A stretch of DNA of 64,000 nucleotides from Aquilonibacter sp963703325 (GTDB taxonomy: Bacteria > Vulcanimicrobiota > Vulcanimicrobiia > Vulcanimicrobiales > Vulcanimicrobiaceae). Below the pieces are notes generated by a model. The model saw only the letters and a program-made list of their open reading frames with translations, did not search any database and was not told the DNA's origin. The stretch lies in the NCBI GenBank assembly GCA_963703325.1, contig OY969805.1:2542001-2606000 (forward strand), written 5' to 3'. Below are positions 24,300 through 31,271 of the stretch, one piece after another. Positions within the stretch are counted from its first letter, which is position 1. Each line of letters opens with the position of its first letter. The position numbers were made by a program, and so were the translations under genes.

Positions 24300-25721
24300 G
24301 TGCTTCCGGCGTTTGGTAATTCTCAAGATCTTCGCGATATCGAAGAGCGGCTCGTCGAGCGCCCCGATGATGTCTCGCTGCTGTTTTCGCGGGCAACGAT
24401 GCTCGATATGCTGGGCCGCAACGACGATGCGCGCGATGCCTATATTGCGGTCATCAAGCGCGACGGCACGCACGTGGGCGCGCTCGGCAACCTCGGCACG
24501 CTGCTTTATAACGCCGGCTATCGCAGCGCCGCGCGGCTGACCTACCGCGAAGCCCTCAAGCACAACCCGCGCGATCTGCGTTCGCTGGTCAATCTCGGTA
24601 ATGCGCTGCTCGAATCGAACGACTTCGACGAAGCCCGGCAGGTCTACGAGCGCGCGCTCGAGCTCGATCCGGATTCTGCGCCCGCGCATCAAGGGCTGAG
24701 TCACGTGCTTGCCCGGCTCGGTGAGGATGCGCTAGCCGAGGAACATCGCCGGCGCGGCTTTGAGGCGATGCCGGTCGTCGTCAGCTACTATCGCGGCGAC
24801 GCGGTGCCAATCTCGGTGCTCTTGTTGTGCTCGGCGTATCGCGGCAACATCCCCGTCGACGATCCGCTCGACGATCGCACCTTTCTCATCGTCAAGCTCT
24901 TCACCGACTACTACGATCCGGAATATCCGCTCCCGCCGCACGACGTGATCTTCAACGGCATCGGTGATGCGGACCGCTGCGAGGCCGCACTCATCGCCGC
25001 GCAGCAACTCCTCAAAACCAACAACGCGCACGGCATCAACATGCCGTCGCGCGTCCTGGGCACGGGCCGCGTGGCGATGGCGCGGCGTTTGCAGGGTATC
25101 GATGGACTGATCGTTCCGCACATCGAGGACATCGGTCGCAATGAACTCGACCGTGTGCAACGCTTTCCGGTGTTGGTGCGCCCGCCCGGGTATCACACCG
25201 GCGAGTTCTTCGAGATGGCACGCGATCGCGAAGAACTCGAACGCGCCGTCGCGTTGCTGCCCGGCGATCGGGTCTTGGCGATCGAGCAGCTCGACACGCG
25301 CGGACGCGACGGTTTGTACCGTAAGTATCGCTTTCTCTCGATCGGCGGCGTGCTTTATCCGGTGCACCTGGCGCGTTCGTCACATTGGAAAGTGCATTAC
25401 TTCTCGGCCGATCAGGTCCGCACGCCCGAGGCAATTGCCGAAGAAGAAGCGTTCTTGACCGATCCGCGCGCGGCGCTTGGCGAGCGCGCCATGCGCGCGA
25501 TCGAAGCGGCAGCAAAACGCATCGATCTCGAATACTTCGGAATCGACTTCGCGCTCGATGACGATGGAAATGTGCTGTTCTTTGAGGCCAATGCGACGAT
25601 GCGGGCGGTCGTCCCGCCGGCCGACGACCCGTCGGCGGCGCGACGAAATGCGGCGATTGCGGCGAATACGGCCTTCCGCGCGCTGGTGCTGCGGGCCGCG
25701 GGCGCTAGCGAATCAGCTTGA
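24300..25721 (+). CDS. TPR-repeat protein with C-terminal ATP-grasp-like domain (intact parent of the repeats)
   Basis: 473 residues from GTG 24300. Residues about 10-140 form TPR units (HVGALGNLGTLLYNAGYRS, SLVNLGNALLESNDFDEARQ). The rest reads like an RimK/ATP-grasp enzyme: FNGIGDADRCE, INMPSRVLGTGRVAMARRLQ, PVLVRPPGYHTG and the metal-site block FGIDFALDDDGNVLFFEAN. Such proteins ligate or carry acyl groups, but the substrate is unknown. It marks the right end of the RHS array; its first 113-390 bp are repeated three times upstream. Its 3' end overlaps the convergent gene by 17 nt. Confidence 0.82.
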   Translation: MLPAFGNSQDLRDIEERLVERPDDVSLLFSRATMLDMLGRNDDARDAYIAVIKRDGTHVGALGNLGTLLYNAGYRSAARLTYREALKHNPRDLRSLVNLGNALLESNDFDEARQVYERALELDPDSAPAHQGLSHVLARLGEDALAEEHRRRGFEAMPVVVSYYRGDAVPISVLLLCSAYRGNIPVDDPLDDRTFLIVKLFTDYYDPEYPLPPHDVIFNGIGDADRCEAALIAAQQLLKTNNAHGINMPSRVLGTGRVAMARRLQGIDGLIVPHIEDIGRNELDRVQRFPVLVRPPGYHTGEFFEMARDREELERAVALLPGDRVLAIEQLDTRGRDGLYRKYRFLSIGGVLYPVHLARSSHWKVHYFSADQVRTPEAIAEEEAFLTDPRAALGERAMRAIEAAAKRIDLEYFGIDFALDDDGNVLFFEANATMRAVVPPADDPSAARRNAAIAANTAFRALVLRAAGASESA

Positions 25722-25983
25722 GGTGGCCGGTCGCGTAGATACGGACGTGCGAGTCGAAGCGGTGGTTCTTGCCGTCGATGCCCTTGACGTGCGAGCGCAC
25801 CGCGTAATCCACGCTGCCGTCGTGATGGTTGTGCGACATCCCGATGAAATGCATGAGCGGGTGCCCGTTACGGAGCTCAACGCGCCGGTGCGTGACCAGA
25901 AAGTGCGCGATCCGCTCCTGGACCTCGGGGGTGGGATGCGCCTCGACCGGCTTGGGTAAGCCGGTTGTTTTGAGCCAGGACAT
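25705..25983 (-). CDS. Small protein of unknown family, paralogue of 26130-26420
   Basis: 92 residues: MSWLKTTGLPKPVEAHPTPE, an N-terminal helix (VQERIAHFLVTHRRVELRNG), then MHFIGMSHNHHDGSVDYAVR and SHVRIYATGHLKLIR. His-rich. It shares the LMHF…DGSVDY.VR…SHVR…LKLIR skeleton with the divergent gene at 26130. No family is recognised. ATG 25983 has GGGGAGG upstream. Confidence 0.7.
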   Translation of the reverse strand: MSWLKTTGLPKPVEAHPTPEVQERIAHFLVTHRRVELRNGHPLMHFIGMSHNHHDGSVDYAVRSHVKGIDGKNHRFDSHVRIYATGHLKLIR

Positions 25984-26014
25984 TGACCGTAGTTACCTCC
26001 CCGCAAGGTGCTAA

Positions 26015-26032
26015 CTAGCCCAAGCGGGCTAG
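26015..26032. promoter_or_regulatory. Perfect inverted repeat between divergent paralogues
   Basis: CTAGCCC-AAGC-GGGCTAG, 7-bp arms with a 4-nt loop, 31 bp before the start of the minus-strand paralogue. It could be an operator for shared control or a hairpin in the 5' leader. A TGATAATG box (26117-26124) close before GTG 26130 could be the -10 of the plus-strand gene. Confidence 0.4.
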
Positions 26033-26129
26033 CCATCCCTTCTTTACTGGGCGTTAAGTCCTGGTCAACCCGGGGCGATCTTTACCCTGCGGACACCACA
26101 AGACGCACCACACTTGTGATAATGGGTGC

Positions 26130-26420
26130 GTGAGTACGTGGTTTACGAAACAGTCTAGCGCGCCGGCGAAAGCGCCGGCAGTTCCCCCGCATGTGTCGCA
26201 CAATCTCGAGCACGCGATCGGGAATTTGCTATGCGAGCACGGGCGGCTCGAGCAACGCGCCGGACGGCATCTCATGCACTTCTTGGCGAGCACGCGCCAC
26301 GCCGACGGCAGCGTCGACTACATCGTGCGCACGCGCATCCATACCCGGCACGGCATGGAGCGCAACTTCGAATCGCACGTCCGCGTCCTCGCGGACCGGC
26401 GCCTCAAACTGATCCGCTAG
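26130..26420 (+). CDS. Small protein of unknown family, paralogue of 25705-25983
   Basis: 96 residues from GTG 26130. The Ala/Pro-rich start is followed by HNLEHAIGNLLCEHGRLEQR, LMHFLASTRHADGSVDYIVR and FESHVRVLADRRLKLIR, aligning end to end with its divergent paralogue. Its stop interlocks with that of convergent sdhE at CTAG (26417-26420). The promoter box suggests a very short or absent leader. Role unknown. Confidence 0.7.
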   Translation: MSTWFTKQSSAPAKAPAVPPHVSHNLEHAIGNLLCEHGRLEQRAGRHLMHFLASTRHADGSVDYIVRTRIHTRHGMERNFESHVRVLADRRLKLIR

Positions 26421-27367
26421 CTAATCAGTTCCCGCTCCACCATGATGGTGCGCGGGTCGATCAGGTGCTTCTGCAAGCCCAATGAGTCGGCGGGAACGCC
26501 GAGCGCAAACGCGACGAGCTGCGGTAAGTGGAACGTCGGCAGATCGGTGCGGCCCCAGCGTGAGGCGGCGTCTTGCTGATAGCCGTCGAGCGCGAGATGA
26601 CAGAGCGGGCACGGCGTGATCACCGCCTCCGCGCCATGATCTTTGGCCATCCGCATGTTCTGGCCGACCATATCGGTCGCGACGTTTTCTTTCTCGAGCT
26701 GAATGTGGAAGCCGCAGCAGCGCGTCTTGCCGGCGTAATCGACCGGCTCGCCGCCGATCGCCGAGATTACGTCTTCGAGCGAGTGCGGATTGCGCGCCGA
26801 TTCCCAACCGTTGACGCTCTCGGGGCGAATGATGTGGCAGCCGTAAAACGGCGCGACTTTGAGCCCGTTGAGCGGACGCACGACCATCGAGCGCAGCTTG
26901 TCGAGGCCGATGTCGTCGATCAGCAGCCATAACAAGTGACGAACCGTCACGTTGCCGGCGTACTTCGCGCCGAATTTGCCGAGAATGGCGTTGGCTTGAT
27001 CCATCTGCTCTTCGTTCTCGAGCAGTTCTTTATTCGCCGCGCGCATGTGGCCGGTGCAGGTCGAGCAGATCGTGATCACGTCGTCGAGGCCGAGTGCCTC
27101 GGCTTGCGCGTAGGTGCGCGCATTGAGCACGCGCGCGATATCGCGGTTGACGTCGTTGACGACCGATGCGCCGCAGCACGAGGCGGCGGTGAGTTCGATC
27201 AGTTCGATGCCGAGCTTTTCGGCCAACAGCATCGTCGAGTTGAAGAGTTCTTTGCATGACTCTTTGGCCACGCACCCGGGGAAGAAGCCGTACCGTTTGC
27301 TTGCGCGCGAGCGTGTCGCCTTGTGCGAATCGAGTGCCTGATCTTCGGGGAGAATCGATGTAGACAT
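26417..27367 (-). CDS. sdhE: SdhE-type CCG-domain subunit of succinate dehydrogenase (HdrB-like)
   Basis: 316 residues with the two cysteine-rich CCG blocks of the heterodisulfide-reductase subunit B family: AASCCGASVVND with CSTCTGH, and YGCHIIRP … TRCCGFHIQLE with PCPLCH. In non-classical complex II (archaea, cyanobacteria) and in TfrB of methanogens this subunit replaces the usual haem-bearing membrane anchor. Third gene of the operon, 3 nt after sdhB. Electron acceptor (quinone or thiol/disulfide) cannot be told. Confidence 0.85.
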   Translation of the reverse strand: MSTSILPEDQALDSHKATRSRASKRYGFFPGCVAKESCKELFNSTMLLAEKLGIELIELTAASCCGASVVNDVNRDIARVLNARTYAQAEALGLDDVITICSTCTGHMRAANKELLENEEQMDQANAILGKFGAKYAGNVTVRHLLWLLIDDIGLDKLRSMVVRPLNGLKVAPFYGCHIIRPESVNGWESARNPHSLEDVISAIGGEPVDYAGKTRCCGFHIQLEKENVATDMVGQNMRMAKDHGAEAVITPCPLCHLALDGYQQDAASRWGRTDLPTFHLPQLVAFALGVPADSLGLQKHLIDPRTIMVERELIS

Positions 27368-27370
27368 GAG

Positions 27371-28369
27371 TTAAACCGGGACCTCCAGCGACTCGAAAAT
27401 GGTGCGAACTTCGTCGACCTTGGGGATGGGCTTAATCGAAGGCAGCCCCAGCATGGGCGCGGTTCCGCCGGCCGCCATCTCAAACGGCGTCAGCTTGCCG
27501 CGCGACATCAACCGCAGGGCGAGCGGCAGCACTTTGATCTGCGCGACGACGTTGAAGCGTCCGACCGTGCCGAGCACGACCTCGGTCTCGGCCAGCATGC
27601 CCGTCTGTTTGATCGTTTTCGACACGGTCAGCGCGTGGCGCGGACCGCGCTCGTCCATCATCACCTTGTCGCTAATCGCCGCCCGCTTGACGTCGATGAT
27701 GCGATCCTGCGGATCGACGTGCTTGGGGCAATACGAGCACGCATAGCAGTGCGCGCATAGCCACAGATAGTCGTCGGAAATCTGTGCGATGCGCGCATCG
27801 CGTTTCGAGTCGCGCACGTCTTCGATAAAACGATACGCATACGCGATCGCCGCGGGGCCGGCAAACGCCGGATCGACGCTGACCACCGGGCAGAGCGCGT
27901 AGCACGTCGCGCACATGACGCAGTTCGCGACCGCGACGAGTTTCTTCATGTCTTCGGGCGACACGCGGCGCTCGGTCGGATGATCGGAATCGTTGTCGGC
28001 CGGCTGCAAGTACGGTTTGAGCCGTGCGTACTTGTCCCAGAACGGGTCCATGTGCACGACCATGTCTTTCATCGGCTGAAAGTTCGGCATCGGATCGACC
28101 GAGATCGTGCCGTCGGCTTTGATGACGTCCTTGCAGTTGGTCTTGCAGGCAAGGCCGGTGATGCCGTTGATGTTCATCGAGCACGAACCGCAGATCGCCG
28201 AGCGGCACGAACGGCGGAAGCTGATCGAGCCGTCGACTTCAGCCTTGGCCCACTCGAGCGCATCCAGCACGGTCGTCGTCTCGGGAACCTCGACTTCGAC
28301 GAGGTCGCGGTGCGGAATCTCGTCAACGGCTTCGTCGTAGCGGAAGAGATCGAGTTTGATCTTGGCCAT
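27371..28369 (-). CDS. sdhB: Succinate dehydrogenase/fumarate reductase iron-sulfur subunit
   Basis: 332 residues. The 2Fe-2S site CRSAICGSC…GLAC lies in the N-terminal ferredoxin domain, and the two C-terminal cluster sites are CVMCATCYALCPV and CAHCYACSYCPKH. The second has the extra Cys typical of non-classical enzymes. About 80 residues longer than E. coli SdhB at the C-terminus. Passes electrons from the flavoprotein to SdhE. 2 nt after sdhA. Confidence 0.92.
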   Translation of the reverse strand: MAKIKLDLFRYDEAVDEIPHRDLVEVEVPETTTVLDALEWAKAEVDGSISFRRSCRSAICGSCSMNINGITGLACKTNCKDVIKADGTISVDPMPNFQPMKDMVVHMDPFWDKYARLKPYLQPADNDSDHPTERRVSPEDMKKLVAVANCVMCATCYALCPVVSVDPAFAGPAAIAYAYRFIEDVRDSKRDARIAQISDDYLWLCAHCYACSYCPKHVDPQDRIIDVKRAAISDKVMMDERGPRHALTVSKTIKQTGMLAETEVVLGTVGRFNVVAQIKVLPLALRLMSRGKLTPFEMAAGGTAPMLGLPSIKPIPKVDEVRTIFESLEVPV

Positions 28370-28371
28370 GC

Positions 28372-30057
28372 TTAATACGTTCTCACCTGCGGGTCAAACT
28401 TAGTGATGGTTACGCCGCGCGAATAATCCAGCCGCGGCGAACCGTCGGCTTGGCGGTACAGCAGCGTGTGCTTGAGCCAGTTCGTGTCATCGCGTTCGGG
28501 ATAGTCGGTGCGCGCCTGCGCGCCGCGCGATTCTGTGCGCGCGAGCGCGCCCTTGGCGAGCGCGTAGGCCACGTCGATCAGGAAGTCGGTTTCGAACGTC
28601 GAGACGAGGTCGGTGTTAAACGTCTTGGACTTGTCCATCACGTAGACGCCGGCGTCGAACTCCTTGCGCACCTTATCGAGATCTTGCACGGCCTTGGTCA
28701 GGCCCTGCTCGTCGCGGAAGATGAAGGCGTTCTCACTCATCGTTTCGTTCATCGCATGGCGCAGTTTCGGCGCGCGCGTGCCGCCTTTGCTGGCCAGCAG
28801 TGCGTTCACGCGATCTTGCTCGCCGCGCAGCGCTTTGCCGCTGGGCGTCAGGTCGCCGACGTGCTTGATGTAGTCGACCGCGTGTTTGGCCGCGCGTGAG
28901 CCGAAGACGATCGTCTCGAGCAGCGAGTTGCCGCCCAAGCGATTGGCGCCGTGGACCGAGACACAGGCGCACTCGCCGGCGGCATAGACGCCGGGCACGC
29001 GCGTTGCGCCCCACTTGTCGGTTTCGATGCCGCCCATCGTGTAGTGCGCACCGGGCAGAATCGGAATGGGCTCGTTGATTGCGTCCTTGCCGGTCGCATC
29101 GAGTGCGAGCTCGCGAATCTGCGGCAAGCGTTCGAGAATCTTTTCGCGGCCGAGGTGGCGCATGTCGAGCAGCACGCAACCGTCGACGCCGCGGCCTTCG
29201 AGAATTTCGGTCCACTCCGCGCGCGAGACGACGTCGCGCGATGCGAGTTCGCCTTTGTTTGGCGCGTACTTGAACATGAAGCGCTCGCCCAGCGAGTTGA
29301 GCAAATAGGCGCCTTCACCGCGCGCGCCTTCGGTCATCAGCACGCCGTTCTCTTTGAGCGTGGTGGGATGGAATTGCATGAACTCCATGTCCATCAGCGG
29401 GATGCCCGCTTTATACGCGATGCCCATGCCGTCGGCGGTCGAGGCGTAGCCGTTGGTCGTCTTGAGATACATGCGTCCGGCGCCGCCGGTGGCGAAGATC
29501 GTCGCTTTGGCCACGATCTGTTCGAGCGCACCGTTGCGCATGTTGTAGGCGATGACGCCGTTGCCGATGCCGTTGTCGATCGAGAGCGCGGTGCAGAAAT
29601 ATTCTTCGTAGACTTTGACGCCGAATCGCTCGAGCTGCTCCCACAAGGTGTGCAAAATCACGAGGCCGGTCACGTCGGCGGAATAACACGTGCGCGGCGA
29701 ACCGGCGCCGCCGAAGGGACGCTGCGCGATCCGGCCGTCGGGCATGCGCGAGAAGATACAGCCGCGATGCTCGAGCCAGATGATCTGCTTGGGCGCATCC
29801 TCGCACATGGCTTCGGTCGCGTCCTGGTCGGCGAGATAATCCGAACCTTTGACCGTGTCGAAGGTGTGCGCTTCGGGCGTGTCTTCTTCGCGGTTGCCTA
29901 GCGCGGCATTGATACCGCCTTGGGCTGCACCGGAGTGGCTGCGCACCGGGTGCATCTTGGAGACGATGGCCACGTCGGCACCGCCCTCGGCAGCTTCCAC
30001 TGCCGCGCGCATACCTGCGAGACCGCCGCCGATGACGACGACGTCGTGTTTGATCAT
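28372..30057 (-). CDS. sdhA: Succinate dehydrogenase/fumarate reductase flavoprotein subunit
   Basis: 561 residues. N-terminal FAD-binding Rossmann motif VVVIGGGLAGMRAAVEAA; His41 in RSHSGAAQGG is the expected covalent FAD attachment site. Active-site blocks follow: QFHPTTL, TEGARGEGAYLLN, ELASRDVVSRA and HGANRLGGNSLLE. Oxidises succinate to fumarate (or the reverse). First gene of the sdhA-sdhB-sdhE operon. Divergence from dicarboxylate-specific residues is not apparent. Confidence 0.95.
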   Translation of the reverse strand: MIKHDVVVIGGGLAGMRAAVEAAEGGADVAIVSKMHPVRSHSGAAQGGINAALGNREEDTPEAHTFDTVKGSDYLADQDATEAMCEDAPKQIIWLEHRGCIFSRMPDGRIAQRPFGGAGSPRTCYSADVTGLVILHTLWEQLERFGVKVYEEYFCTALSIDNGIGNGVIAYNMRNGALEQIVAKATIFATGGAGRMYLKTTNGYASTADGMGIAYKAGIPLMDMEFMQFHPTTLKENGVLMTEGARGEGAYLLNSLGERFMFKYAPNKGELASRDVVSRAEWTEILEGRGVDGCVLLDMRHLGREKILERLPQIRELALDATGKDAINEPIPILPGAHYTMGGIETDKWGATRVPGVYAAGECACVSVHGANRLGGNSLLETIVFGSRAAKHAVDYIKHVGDLTPSGKALRGEQDRVNALLASKGGTRAPKLRHAMNETMSENAFIFRDEQGLTKAVQDLDKVRKEFDAGVYVMDKSKTFNTDLVSTFETDFLIDVAYALAKGALARTESRGAQARTDYPERDDTNWLKHTLLYRQADGSPRLDYSRGVTITKFDPQVRTY

Positions 30058-30102
30058 TGCTACTTCTTTATACTCTGCGGCTTCTGGGAGACCCCATGAC
30101 TA

Positions 30103-31224
30103 TTATCGTTCGGGCTCGTCGCCGCCCTTGGTCCGGCTGTAAAACCGGTACTGATTTTTGCCGGCCTGCTTGGCGGCGTAGAGGGCTTCGTCGGCGGCAA
30201 AAAAGAGGGATTGGCCGTCGATGCCGTCGTTGGGGAACATCGAAACGCCGATTGAGCTGGCCAGGCCGTTGCGGCGCAGCGCCGACATGATGCGCTCGAC
30301 ACCGCGACCCGTCTGGTCGCGGTCGCTCTGCGCCATGATCAGCACGAACTCGTCGCCGGCGTAGCGGGCGATGATGTCGCCCTTGCGGGCGTTCTTCTTG
30401 AGGACTTGGGCAAAGCGCTTGAGCGCCAAGTCGCCCAGACTATGGCCGCCCGAGTCGTTGATCTTTTTGAGGTCGTCGAGGTCCATGATGACGAAGGCGA
30501 AGGGCGTGTCGTAGCGTTCCGAGGTGTGCAGTTCGCGTTCCAGCAGCTCGGTGAGCGCCCGGCGGTTGGGAATACCAGTCAAGCTGTCGGTGTTGGCAAG
30601 CCGTTGCGTCTCTTCCAGCAGCCGGCGCGTTTCTTCGTAGAGGCGCGCGTTTTCCACCGCAATCGCGGCTTGCGATGCAAAGTCGAGCAGCACGCGCAGC
30701 TGGTTTTCGGAGATTTCGTTGCCCGGCGGATCGTCGGCATAGAGCATGCCGCGCACGACGTCGCGTGCGACCAGCGGTGCAACGCAGTAGGCGCCGCGGA
30801 TGTCCTCCAAGGGTGCGTCGTTGTCGTCGCCGTTACCGTAGGCCAGTTGCAGGCGTCCTTGCGATACGTCGGCGAGCGTCGAGTTGGGACGAAAGTCGCG
30901 CGGATCGATCGCGTGGATGACCGTTCCGTTTTCGTCGCACTCGAGCCGGCGAATGATGGTATCGTCTTCGCCCACGTCGAAGAGCACCACTCGCTTGAAC
31001 TTCAGCGCCTCAACCACGCCGCGCAAGACCATCGAAAGGATGTCGTTGATCTCGAGGGTGGAGTTGATGGTGGAAAAGACCTGTTGCAGAACGAAGAGTT
31101 CGGCGTTCTGCTGGGCGTACTCGTCCCGCTCGGCCTCCAAGATCGCAATGCGACCGCGCAACCGCTCGACCTCATCAAGGAGTTCGGGGGAGCCCGGGGA
31201 GCCCGCGGACAGGTTGGCGCTCAT
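30103..31224 (-). CDS. GAF-GGDEF diguanylate cyclase
   Basis: 373 residues: an N-terminal coiled coil (VERLRGRIAILEAERDEYAQ), a GAF sensor domain (about 55-195) and a GGDEF domain (about 210-365). The active-site loop is RYAGDEF, a common functional variant of GGDEF. The inhibitory I-site RKGD sits at the normal spacing before it. So it probably makes cyclic di-GMP with product feedback. No membrane segment. It is separated from sdhA by 45 bp and diverges from dnaE. Confidence 0.9.
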   Translation of the reverse strand: MSANLSAGSPGSPELLDEVERLRGRIAILEAERDEYAQQNAELFVLQQVFSTINSTLEINDILSMVLRGVVEALKFKRVVLFDVGEDDTIIRRLECDENGTVIHAIDPRDFRPNSTLADVSQGRLQLAYGNGDDNDAPLEDIRGAYCVAPLVARDVVRGMLYADDPPGNEISENQLRVLLDFASQAAIAVENARLYEETRRLLEETQRLANTDSLTGIPNRRALTELLERELHTSERYDTPFAFVIMDLDDLKKINDSGGHSLGDLALKRFAQVLKKNARKGDIIARYAGDEFVLIMAQSDRDQTGRGVERIMSALRRNGLASSIGVSMFPNDGIDGQSLFFAADEALYAAKQAGKNQYRFYSRTKGGDEPER

Positions 31225-31271
31225 CGTTTAAGGTAACGTCTTCTTCGCGGTATTCTTTAGGTCAGGCACAC

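Noticed and set aside
14425..24474. Idea that the TPR fragments are site-specific integration scars (tyrosine recombinase at a gene's 5' end)
   Set aside because: The copies end at different positions, no integrase gene is present in the array, and no short direct repeat bounds the units.
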